10,132 nt of DNA from JBBROS01 sp043748985 (GTDB taxonomy: Bacteria > Pseudomonadota > Alphaproteobacteria > Acetobacterales > Acetobacteraceae), in NCBI GenBank assembly GCA_043748985.1, contig JAYVEG010000239.1, positions 1 to 10,132 on the forward strand, in the 5' to 3' direction. The notes under the pieces are model-generated. The model was not told the DNA's origin. It saw nothing but the letters and a program-made list of their open reading frames with translations, and ran no database searches. Made by a program: the position numbers and the translations under genes. Each line of letters starts with the position of its first letter. Position 1 is the first letter of the stretch. Positions 1-6,700 of the stretch are shown here, one piece after another.

Positions 1-2529
1 CTCGACGATCTCCTCCCCGAAGCCTTCGCCGTCGTTCGCGAAGCCGGTCGCCGCGTCGTCGGCATGCGCCACTTCGATGTCCAGATGCTCGGCGGCATGG
101 CCCTTCACTCCGGAAAAATCTCCGAGATGAAGACCGGCGAAGGCAAGACCCTCGTCGCCACGCTGCCCTGCTATCTCAACGCCCTCGCCGGCCACGGCGT
201 CCACGTCGTCACCGTCAACGACTACCTCGCCAAGCGCGACGCAGAGTGGATGGGCAAGATCTACGGCTTCCTCGGCCTCTCCGTCGGCGTCATCGTCCAT
301 GACCTCGACGACCGCGAACGCCGCGCCGCCTACGCCGCCGACATCACCTACGGCACCAACAACGAATTCGGCTTCGACTACCTCCGCGACAACATGAAGT
401 TCGAGCTCGCCGACCAGGTCCAGCGCGGCCACTTCTACTGCATCGTCGACGAGGTCGATTCCATCCTTATCGACGAGGCCCGCACCCCCCTCATCATCTC
501 CGGCCCCGCCGAAGACAGCAGCGACCTCTACCGCACCGTCAACGCCGTCGTCCGAGATCTGGTCGTCGATGAGACCGTCTACGAAAAAGACGAGAAATTC
601 AAGACCGTCACCCTGACCGAGCCCGGTTCGGAAAAAGTCGAAGACATGCTCCGCGACCAGGGCATCATCACCGAGGGCAACCTCTACGACATCTTCAACG
701 TCTCCGTGATCCACCACGTCCAGCAGTCGCTCCGCTCCCACACCCTCTTCCACCGCGACGTCGACTACATCGTCCGCCAGGACAAGGTCATCCTGATCGA
801 CGAGTTCACCGGCCGCATGATGGAGGGTCGCCGCTTCAGCGAAGGCCTGCACCAGGCGCTCGAAGCGAAGGAAGGCGTCACCGTCCAGCCCGAAAACCAG
901 ACCCTTGCCAGCATCACCTTCCAGAACTACTTCCGCATCTACCCCAAGCTGTCCGGCATGACCGGCACCGCCATGACCGAGGCCGACGAGTTCGCCGAGA
1001 TCTACAAGCTGGAAGTCATCGAAATCCCCACCAACGTCGGCGTCGGCCGCAAGGACGCCGACGACGAGGTCTACCGCAGCGCCGCCGAAAAATACGAAGC
1101 CGTCGCCACCCTCATCGCCGAGGCGCGCGAGCGCCAGCAGCCGGTGCTGGTCGGCACCACCAGCATCGAGAAATCCGAGATCATCAGCGAGCTGCTGACC
1201 AAGAAACATGTCCCCCACGCCGTCCTGAACGCCCGCTTTCACGAGCAGGAAGCCACCATCGTCGCCCAGGCCGGCGCGCCCGGCGCCATTACCATCGCCA
1301 CCAACATGGCCGGCCGCGGCACCGACATCAAACTCGGCGGCAACGCCGACATGCGCATAAAGCTCGAATTGACCGACGTGCCCGAAGACCAGCGCCCCGC
1401 CGCCGAACAGGCCATCAAGGACGAAGTCGCCCGCAACCACGACGTCGTGAAGGCCTCGGGCGGCCTCTTCGTCATCGGCACCGAGCGCCACGAAAGCCGC
1501 CGCATCGACAACCAGCTCCGCGGCCGCTCCGGCCGCCAGGGCGACCCCGGCGCCAGCCGCTTCTTCCTCTCCCTCGAAGACGACCTCATGCGCATCTTCG
1601 GCTCCGACCGCATGGGCGGCATGTTGCAGCGCCTCGGCCTCAAGGAAGGCGAGGCCATCGTCCACCCCTGGATCAACAAGGCACTGGAAAAGGCCCAGAA
1701 GAAGGTCGAGGCCCGCAACTTCGACACGCGCAAGAACGTCCTGAAATACGACGACGTCATGAACAACCAGCGTCGCGAGGTCTATCAGCAGCGCCGCGAA
1801 TTCATGCGCGCCGACGACGTCAGCGAAACCGTCCAGGACATGCGCGGCGACGTCATTGCCAACCTCGTATCCGTGCGCATCCCTACAAAGGCCTACGCCG
1901 AACAGTGGGAAACCGCCGAACTCGCCGATGACGTCCGCCGCATCCTAAACCTAGACCTCCCCGTCCAGGACTGGGCCCGCGAGGAGGGCATCGACGAGGA
2001 AGGCGTGCGCGACCGCATCGAGGCCGCCGCTAACGCCCACTTGGCCGCCAAAGCCGCGAACCTCGGCCCCGAGCTGATGCGCTTCGTCGAGAAAAGCATC
2101 CTCCTCCAGATGCTCGACGCCGTCTGGAAAGAACACCTCCTCGCACTCGACCACCTCCGCCAGGGCATCGGCCTGCGCGCCTACGGCCAGCGCGACCCGC
2201 TGAACGAATACAAGAGCGAAGCCTTCGCCCTCTTCAACTCCATGCTCGACGAGCTGAAGGAACGCGTCACAACCATGCTCGCCCGCGTGGAACTCGGCCC
2301 CGAAGCAGCACCCGAGCCGCAATTCCAGACCCTCAACGACACCGCCATGACCTACAACGACCCGGCCGCCGCCGCCCCCTACGCCGGCGGCGACGTGCTC
2401 GAAGCCGAACGCCCGCGCATGATCGCCGACCCCATGGACCCCTCCACCTGGAAGGACACCCCCCGCAACGCCCCATGCCCCTGCGGATCAGGCAAGAAGT
2501 TCAAGCACTGCCACGGAAAGGTCGGGTAA
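1..2529 (+). CDS. secA: Protein translocase ATPase SecA (5' end off the window)
   Basis: SecA is the cytoplasmic ATPase that drives unfolded preproteins through the SecYEG channel. The frame is open from the first base, so the true start lies upstream. The first visible residues (LPEAFAVVREAG) align with about residue 60 of E. coli SecA, leaving 842 of roughly 900 residues. Numbering from the first visible residue: Walker A TGEGKT lies within 43-50, the DEVD Walker B at 150-153, and SILIDEARTPLIISGP follows. NBD2 carries TNMAGRGTDI at 434-443 and ERHESRRIDNQLRGRSGRQGD from 495. The helical scaffold and wing follow, with WKEHLLALDHLRQGI. After a variable Ala/Pro-rich linker, the tail has a zinc-binding SEC-C motif (C826, C828, C837, H838), the site that binds SecB and phospholipid in the family. 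The first internal ATG (position 64) is not the start, because conserved sequence precedes it. All motifs are intact. Confidence 0.97.
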   Translation, partial: LDDLLPEAFAVVREAGRRVVGMRHFDVQMLGGMALHSGKISEMKTGEGKTLVATLPCYLNALAGHGVHVVTVNDYLAKRDAEWMGKIYGFLGLSVGVIVHDLDDRERRAAYAADITYGTNNEFGFDYLRDNMKFELADQVQRGHFYCIVDEVDSILIDEARTPLIISGPAEDSSDLYRTVNAVVRDLVVDETVYEKDEKFKTVTLTEPGSEKVEDMLRDQGIITEGNLYDIFNVSVIHHVQQSLRSHTLFHRDVDYIVRQDKVILIDEFTGRMMEGRRFSEGLHQALEAKEGVTVQPENQTLASITFQNYFRIYPKLSGMTGTAMTEADEFAEIYKLEVIEIPTNVGVGRKDADDEVYRSAAEKYEAVATLIAEARERQQPVLVGTTSIEKSEIISELLTKKHVPHAVLNARFHEQEATIVAQAGAPGAITIATNMAGRGTDIKLGGNADMRIKLELTDVPEDQRPAAEQAIKDEVARNHDVVKASGGLFVIGTERHESRRIDNQLRGRSGRQGDPGASRFFLSLEDDLMRIFGSDRMGGMLQRLGLKEGEAIVHPWINKALEKAQKKVEARNFDTRKNVLKYDDVMNNQRREVYQQRREFMRADDVSETVQDMRGDVIANLVSVRIPTKAYAEQWETAELADDVRRILNLDLPVQDWAREEGIDEEGVRDRIEAAANAHLAAKAANLGPELMRFVEKSILLQMLDAVWKEHLLALDHLRQGIGLRAYGQRDPLNEYKSEAFALFNSMLDELKERVTTMLARVELGPEAAPEPQFQTLNDTAMTYNDPAAAAPYAGGDVLEAERPRMIADPMDPSTWKDTPRNAPCPCGSGKKFKHCHGKVG

Positions 2530-2615
2530 GGCGGGTGCACCCCGCCAGCGGCGCCGCGGTGCAGCCGTGTAGGGTGGGTGCAACCCACCGCAGCCGGCGC
2601 GGCGCGGTGGCCGCT
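2530..2615. repeat. Two related 17-bp palindromes in a GC-rich dyad
   Basis: Right after the secA stop lie two units of the same design. Unit 1 (2530-2546) has arms GGCGGG and CCCGCC. Unit 2 (2573-2589) has arms GGTGGGT and ACCCACC around a GCA loop. They share the pattern GG-Y-GGGTGCA-M-CCC-R-CC. Where unit 1 has a C:G pair, unit 2 has T:A, so that difference preserves pairing. Unit 2 is the centre of a larger imperfect dyad with outer arms AGCGGC (2547-2552) and GCCGCT (2610-2615), both centred on 2581, plus GCCGCG (2553-2558) against CGCGGC (2598-2603). CCACCGC (2585-2591) could instead pair with GCGGTGG (2604-2610). There is no T-tract, so a classic intrinsic terminator is not supported. 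A REP-like extragenic palindrome or a transcript-end structure for secA is inferred. Confidence 0.6.
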
Positions 2616-2629
2616 TAATCCGTACGCTC

Positions 2630-3523
2630 ATGAGGCCGGGCATGGTCGTGTTGGGAGCGCTCTGCGGCGCCGTCCTTCTCACCTGCGCGCTCACGTTGGT
2701 AGCCGGGCTGAAACTCACGGCGCCGGCGCCCCGCATAATCGGGCCGCCTCCCGCGACCTTGGCTGGGGCCGAGACCGTCACCCTCGCCTCCGCCTCCGGC
2801 GCAGTCCTGCGCGGCTGGCTGCTGCCGCCCACCCGGCCCGGCGCCGGCGTCGTGCTGCTCGCTCACGGCTACCGCGAATCCCGCGGCATGATGGTCCAAA
2901 GGGCCGTCGTCCTGCATGAGCAGGGCCTCGGTGTTCTGCTGTTCGACTTCCAGGCCCATGGCGAGAGCACAGGTGCCCGCATCACACTGGGCGCCAAGGA
3001 GGGCATGGACCTCCGCTCTGCGGTCGACGAGCTCGTCCGCCGCTTCCCGGGCGAGCGGATCGGCGCCATTGGCGTCTCGCTCGGGGGCGCAGCCATCACG
3101 CTGGCGCCCCACCCGTTAGCCATCGACGCCGCCGTCTTGGAATCGACTTTCCCCAGCGTCGAGTCCGCCCTCCGCAACCGGCTCGCCAGCGATCTGCCCG
3201 GCGGCCGCTGGCTCGCCCCGGTCCTCACCCCGCTGATGGTAACGATCATGCAGCCGATCCTTGGCGTTAAGGCTGCCGACCTTCGCCCGATCGACCGGAT
3301 CGGTAGCCTGGGCGTTCCCGTCCTGCTGCTGGCCGGAACCAATGACCGCCGCACGCCTCTCCCGGAGGCCCGCGACCTCTACGACCACGCAACGGAACCC
3401 AAGCAGTTCGTCGAGGTGCCCGGCGCCGGCCATGTCGATCTCGAGCGGTTCGACGCCCCCGCCTATTGGGCCGTCGTCGTGCCCTTCCTGACCACCCACC
3501 TGCAGCGGCCTTCAAAACCCTAA
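2630..3523 (+). CDS. Membrane-anchored or exported alpha/beta hydrolase (serine hydrolase)
   Basis: This 297-residue protein has an alpha/beta-hydrolase fold, probably an esterase or peptidase of unknown substrate. Residues 5-26 form one hydrophobic segment, either an uncleaved anchor or a signal peptide, so the catalytic domain is probably periplasmic. The catalytic triad can be read directly: nucleophile Ser150 in GVSLGG, Asp239 in GTNDRRT, and His268 in GAGHVDL. The oxyanion-hole loop is AHGY (H79-G80), followed by the typical FDFQAHGES strand-turn. Length and order match the family of YfhR/BAAT-like putative hydrolases. Two starts are possible. The ATG at 2630 has no clear ribosome binding site but gives an Arg before the membrane segment. 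The ATG at 2642 has GAGG (2632-2635) six bases upstream and gives 293 residues. The stop overlaps that of the convergent amidohydrolase. Family is confident; substrate is unknown. Confidence 0.88.
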   Translation: MRPGMVVLGALCGAVLLTCALTLVAGLKLTAPAPRIIGPPPATLAGAETVTLASASGAVLRGWLLPPTRPGAGVVLLAHGYRESRGMMVQRAVVLHEQGLGVLLFDFQAHGESTGARITLGAKEGMDLRSAVDELVRRFPGERIGAIGVSLGGAAITLAPHPLAIDAAVLESTFPSVESALRNRLASDLPGGRWLAPVLTPLMVTIMQPILGVKAADLRPIDRIGSLGVPVLLLAGTNDRRTPLPEARDLYDHATEPKQFVEVPGAGHVDLERFDAPAYWAVVVPFLTTHLQRPSKP

Positions 3524-4674
3524 CCCGCAACCACCCGCCCGCGCCGCACCACCGTCCGCCCTCCCGGTCGTTGCGCCACCGCCTCGGCCACCGTGCCCGC
3601 CGCCACCAGCACCAAATCCCCCCAGCACCCCGGCGCCAGCCCCCACCCCTCCAGCCCCAGCATCGTCGCGGCCGACGTTGTGATCGCCTCCAGTACCAGC
3701 TCCAGCTCGTCGTCCCGCCGCAAATTGTTCCGTAATCCCAGAAACATCCCCCGCTCCAGCATGTCGCCATTGCCATACGGGCTCCACGTGTCCCGCACCC
3801 CGTCCGACCCGGCGCAGACCACCACCCCCGCCGCCACCAGCTGCTTGAACGACGGCACCGGCCGCGACGCCGGTGCCGTCGTCACAATGGCAATCCCCGC
3901 CTCCGCCAGCCCCTCCACCAAAGGTTCGACCAGCCCCGCATCTGGCGACCCCAAACAGAACGCATGGTCGATCGCCACCCGCCCTCGCATCCCCAGCGCC
4001 CGCGTCCGCTCGATGATCAGCTCCATCGAGAACGCCCCCATCTCCCCGGGCTCGTGCAAATGAATATCCACCCCGCGTCCGAACCGCTCCGCCAGCCCAA
4101 ACACCGCGTCCAGATGCCCCTTCGGATCCCGATCGACCGCACAGGGATCAAGCCCGCCTACCGTCTCGCACCCCATCCGCAGCGCCTGCTCCATCAGCGC
4201 GAAGGTGCCCGGCCGCACCAACAACCCGCTCTGCGGAAACGCCACCAGGTCCATCCCCACCACATCCGCCAACTCCGCCCGCGTCCGCAGCACCCCCTCC
4301 ACCCCCGAAACCCCGCAATCCGTGTCGACATCCACATGCGTCCGGATATGCGTCGCCCCGTGGCTCACAGCCAGCAGCGCATGCCGCTTGGATTGCCTGT
4401 GCGGCGGGATCGGCAACGTCCGCCGTAGCACCCGCTCATTGTCGATCTTGTCCTGCAGCCGCGGCCCCACCGCGTTGCGCACCCACGGCATCCCCAGCAG
4501 CGTCTTGTCCAGATGCGTATGCGCCTCGATCAGCCCCGGCAGCGCCAACCGCCCCCTACCATCGATCTCGGGAATACCCGGCAGGGCAGGGGCCCCACTG
4601 AACCGCCCCTCGACGATGCAAAGATCGGTCAGGGCGCCACCCAGCGGGCGCACATTGCGGACGACAAGGTTCAT
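3520..4674 (-). CDS. Cytosine-deaminase-like metal-dependent amidohydrolase
   Basis: A 384-residue member of the amidohydrolase superfamily, closest in motif pattern to the cytosine deaminase / N-isopropylammelide group, which hydrolyse C-N bonds on heterocycles or amides. A short N-terminal beta domain (LVVRNVRP) leads to LPGLIEAHTHLDKT, with metal-ligand candidates His52 and His54. THVDVD follows at 112-117. HLHE (205-208) supplies a ligand His205 and the probable proton-shuttle Glu208, corresponding to HCDE in E. coli CodA. His237 (DHAFCLG) is the next ligand. GSDGVRDTWSPYGNGDML (289-306) carries metal-binding Asp291 and the substrate-loop signature. The protein ends with a beta segment (GDLVLVAAGTVAEAV). 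All catalytic positions are present, so it should be active. Cytosine itself is not assured: CodA has Cys-Asp where this protein has Leu-His. It stands alone, with no transporter or nucleobase gene beside it. The GGGGG next to the ATG is too close to be a normal ribosome binding site. Confidence 0.9.
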   Translation of the reverse strand: MNLVVRNVRPLGGALTDLCIVEGRFSGAPALPGIPEIDGRGRLALPGLIEAHTHLDKTLLGMPWVRNAVGPRLQDKIDNERVLRRTLPIPPHRQSKRHALLAVSHGATHIRTHVDVDTDCGVSGVEGVLRTRAELADVVGMDLVAFPQSGLLVRPGTFALMEQALRMGCETVGGLDPCAVDRDPKGHLDAVFGLAERFGRGVDIHLHEPGEMGAFSMELIIERTRALGMRGRVAIDHAFCLGSPDAGLVEPLVEGLAEAGIAIVTTAPASRPVPSFKQLVAAGVVVCAGSDGVRDTWSPYGNGDMLERGMFLGLRNNLRRDDELELVLEAITTSAATMLGLEGWGLAPGCWGDLVLVAAGTVAEAVAQRPGGRTVVRRGRVVAG

Positions 4675-4857
4675 CCCCCAACCGTGACGGAGCCCGCGCG
4701 ACCCTGCAAGCCCTCAGCCCCCCAGTCGCCCCTCAACCCGGGCCGCCAGCGCTCGCAACGCCGCAACCAAGGTCCGGGCTGCGCGCCGACATCGCCGTAC
4801 TCGCATCGCGCCCGGCCAACAGTCCTGGGCAAGGACCCTGCCGCCACCGCAGTCTAG
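4675..4857. other. Upstream region of the amidohydrolase; no gene seen
   Basis: This stretch precedes the amidohydrolase start on the minus strand and must hold its promoter, but I could not pick out convincing -35/-10 boxes. It is very C-rich on the plus strand. Open frames exist in all directions, but their products are Arg/Pro-rich low-complexity sequence without recognisable motifs. An in-frame TAG at 4855-4857 closes it off from the open frame that follows. Confidence 0.4.
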
Positions 4858-5139
4858 GTCGAGGAGGCCGATCCAACAGGCTGGTTCATCGCAGACGCGC
4901 ATTCCACCGACACCGGCCTCTCGGCGTTCTGCCTGGACATCAAGATCACCGAACCCACCAACACGCGCAAGGATACGACCGCCTTCGTAATAGCCGTTTT
5001 CGATGGCACGCAGGCGCTGCTCGGACTCTTGCACGAGAAGAGCTACATGCTCGTGCACGCCGTCGATGGCCATGCCTACGGCTATAACGGACAAACCCAG
5101 AGTGGCCGTTGGGCGCAGTTGGTTGCCCGCCCGTCATAA
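4858..5139 (+). pseudogene. Start-less open frame, probable 3' remnant of an unknown gene
   Basis: From just after an in-frame TAG (4855-4857) to a TAA at 5137-5139 there are 93 open codons with no ATG, GTG or TTG in the first 57. The product runs from GWFIADAHSTDTGLSAFCLD, through AFVIAVFDGTQALLGLL, to GRWAQLVARPS. It has balanced composition and beta-strand-like alternation, unlike the Arg/Pro-rich shadow frames nearby. By my hand count about 77% of its third positions are G or C. The same positions read as the overlapping minus-strand frame (4714-5094) give only about 59%, which favours the plus frame. Both are below the visibly stronger bias of neighbouring genes. I do not recognise the family. 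The simplest reading is a gene that has lost its 5' half or gained a stop. A non-canonical start cannot be excluded, since AGGAGG at 4862-4867 resembles a Shine-Dalgarno but has no usual start codon after it. Confidence 0.38.
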
Positions 5140-5209
5140 GGTTTTTTCGTCCCGGCTGCGAACCCTCGCGCGGCCGGGGCGTCAGGGCGTTGTTAGATCA
5201 ACTCTGGCC

Positions 5210-5215
5210 AAGGGA
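5210..5215 (+). promoter_or_regulatory. Shine-Dalgarno for the small secreted protein
   Basis: AAGGGA lies eight bases before the ATG at 5224. It fixes the start of the small gene at the residue that also begins a textbook signal peptide. Confidence 0.6.
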
Positions 5216-5223
5216 CTCACATC

Positions 5224-5466
5224 ATGCGGATTGCAGCCACACTGACGCTCGTCACGCTCGTGCTAGCAGGCACCCCGGCCCTCGCCGCCGGCACCTGCAA
5301 GGCCGAGCGCCTCTCCTGTGCGACGAACATGCCAATCGGCGGCTACTGTGAATGCACCGCCCGCGGCGTCACCGAAAGCGGCACGGTCGTGGAGCGCGCG
5401 CGCAGCACCACCAATTCGACGTCCGGCGGCTGCGGTGCCCGCCCGAACGCCCCAGGCTGCAAGTAG
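5224..5466 (+). CDS. Small secreted six-cysteine protein, function unknown
   Basis: An 80-residue protein with a clear Sec signal peptide: Met-Arg, a hydrophobic stretch (IAATLTLVTLVLAG), then TPALA with a likely cut after Ala21 or Ala22. The mature part is about 59 residues and holds six cysteines (25, 32, 42, 44, 70, 79), including a CEC pair. An even number of cysteines in an exported protein suggests up to three disulfides. The middle (residues 45-69) is rich in Thr, Ser and Gly and is probably flexible. The mature domain has few long hydrophobic runs, so it is soluble or surface-bound rather than membrane-embedded. A good ribosome binding site precedes it and a strong hairpin follows, so it looks like a single-gene transcript. 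I do not recognise a named family. A periplasmic or extracellular structural, inhibitory or toxin-like role is possible, but nothing in the sequence decides it. Confidence 0.75.
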   Translation: MRIAATLTLVTLVLAGTPALAAGTCKAERLSCATNMPIGGYCECTARGVTESGTVVERARSTTNSTSGGCGARPNAPGCK

Positions 5467-5478
5467 ACCTATCCGGAC

Positions 5479-5506
5479 AGCCCTCTCCCGAAACCGGGAG
5501 AGGGCT
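5479..5506. terminator. Hairpin terminator between convergent genes
   Basis: A perfect 12-bp stem, AGCCCTCTCCCG (5479-5490) against CGGGAGAGGGCT (5495-5506), closes on an AAAC loop. It sits 12 bases after the stop of the small secreted protein and 8 bases after the stop of the helicase on the other strand. It is therefore placed to end both transcripts. Neither side has a real T-tract, so termination may be imperfect or the hairpin may act mainly as a 3'-end stabiliser. Confidence 0.7.
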
Positions 5507-5514
5507 TCGACCGA

Positions 5515-6654
5515 TTAGGCCGCGAGCCGCTCCGGCTCATCAACCGTCAACCGCGTCCGCGTCAGCTTCTCGATGCCCCGCAGGAACGCGCGCTCGCTGC
5601 TGTCGCAGAAGCTGATCGCAATCCCTGTGTGCCCGGCCCGCGCCGTCCGCCCGATCCGGTGCACATAGGCCTCCGGCACGTTCGGAAGGTCGAAGTTCAC
5701 CACATGCGTCACCCCGTCCACGTCGATGCCGCGCGCCGCGATATCCGTCGCAACGAGCACCTTGACCCGACCGTCCTTGAAGTTCTGCAGCGCCCGCTCA
5801 CGCTGCGGCTGGCTTTTGTTGCCATGGATCGCCGCCGCCGGCAGGCCGATCGCCTCCAGATGCTGCGTCACACGGTCCGCGCCATGCTTCGTCCGTGTGA
5901 ACACCAGCGTCCGCCCCATGTCGCCGCGCTTCAGCAGATCCGCGAGCACCTGACGCTTCCGCGCCGTCTCCACGAACATCACCCGCTGCTCGACCCGCTC
6001 GGCCGTCGTGGCCACAGGCGCCACAGCCACGTGCACCGGGTCCTTCAGCATCGCTCCGGCCAACGAGGAAATCTCCTTCGGCATTGTCGCCGAGAAGAAC
6101 AGCGTCTGCCGCTGCGTCGGAATGGTGCTCACGATCTTGCGGATCGGCACGATGAACCCGAGGTCCAGCATATGATCGGCCTCGTCCAGCACCAGAACTT
6201 CGACGCTGCCCAACTGCACCGCGCCATCATGCATCAGGTCCAGCAGCCGCCCCGGCGTCGCCACCAGCACGTCCACGCCGCCCTGCATCGCCTTTACCTG
6301 CCGGCCCTTCGGCACGCCGCCGAACACCAGCGCCGTCCGCAGCCCGGCATTGCGCCCATAGCTCCGGAAACTCTCCACGATCTGGCTCGCCAGCTCGCGC
6401 GTCGGGCTCAACACCAGCACACGGCACGACCGCGGCTTCGGCTGGATCTTGTTGGCCATCAGCCGATGCAGGATCGGCAGCGCAAAGGCCGCCGTCTTAC
6501 CGGTGCCGGTCTGCGCAATGCCCTGCACGTCCCGGCCCTGCATGACATGCGGGATCGCCTGCATCTGGATCGGCGTGGGGGTCACGTAGCCTTCGGTCGT
6601 CAACGCCTTGAGCAACGGCGCGGCAAGGCCGAGACCTTCGAATGTAGTCGTCAT
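5515..6654 (-). CDS. rhlE: DEAD-box ATP-dependent RNA helicase, RhlE type
   Basis: An RNA helicase of the DEAD-box superfamily that uses ATP to unwind short RNA duplexes, typically in ribosome assembly, RNA decay or cold adaptation. The 379 residues contain the full motif series. These are Phe5 and the Q motif GYVTPTPIQ (Gln30), motif I AQTGTGKT (47-54), Ia PTRELA (84-89), and Ib TPGR (133-136). Motif II DEAD (157-160), III SAT (188-190), V ATDIAARGID (302-311) and VI HRIGRTARA (332-340) complete the set. The protein stops shortly after the second RecA domain and lacks the long basic C-terminal tail of many relatives, so it is a minimal core enzyme. RhlE fits best by motif spacing, but the symbol is less certain than the family. 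The ribosome binding site is weak (GAAAGA), and a strong hairpin lies 11 bases upstream of the start. Confidence 0.95.
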   Translation of the reverse strand: MTTTFEGLGLAAPLLKALTTEGYVTPTPIQMQAIPHVMQGRDVQGIAQTGTGKTAAFALPILHRLMANKIQPKPRSCRVLVLSPTRELASQIVESFRSYGRNAGLRTALVFGGVPKGRQVKAMQGGVDVLVATPGRLLDLMHDGAVQLGSVEVLVLDEADHMLDLGFIVPIRKIVSTIPTQRQTLFFSATMPKEISSLAGAMLKDPVHVAVAPVATTAERVEQRVMFVETARKRQVLADLLKRGDMGRTLVFTRTKHGADRVTQHLEAIGLPAAAIHGNKSQPQRERALQNFKDGRVKVLVATDIAARGIDVDGVTHVVNFDLPNVPEAYVHRIGRTARAGHTGIAISFCDSSERAFLRGIEKLTRTRLTVDEPERLAA

Positions 6655-6665
6655 AATCTGTCTTT

Positions 6666-6700
6666 CGTTCCCCCTTCGGCTTGAAGGGGAGCCCTGAACG
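6666..6700 (-). promoter_or_regulatory. Structured leader hairpin upstream of the helicase
   Basis: In the helicase mRNA direction, arms CGTTC and CCCCTTC pair with a continuous GAAGGGGGAACG around an AAGCC loop. This gives 12 base pairs with a 6-base bulge (plus positions 6690-6695) on one side. The 3' arm ends 11 bases before the ATG, so folding could limit ribosome access. A second, smaller hairpin (GCGATC / GATCGC, 6736-6752) lies further upstream. Long structured leaders are known for some DEAD-box helicase genes, such as E. coli csdA. Autoregulation here is an inference. Confidence 0.5.

Noticed and set aside
64..2529. A complete secA beginning at the ATG at 64
   Set aside because: Conserved SecA sequence (LPEAFAVVREAG) is encoded upstream of it, so the gene is simply cut by the window edge.
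4714..5094. A 126-codon minus-strand frame just upstream of the amidohydrolase
   Set aside because: It has an ATG and favourable spacing, so it was considered. However, its third positions are only about 59% G or C by hand count, against about 77% for the plus frame, and its second half is low-complexity Arg/Ala.
5629..6684. A 351-codon plus-strand frame opposite the helicase
   Set aside because: Its product is an Arg/His/Pro-rich string with no domains, as expected from the antisense of a GC-rich gene. The minus-strand frame carries every helicase motif.
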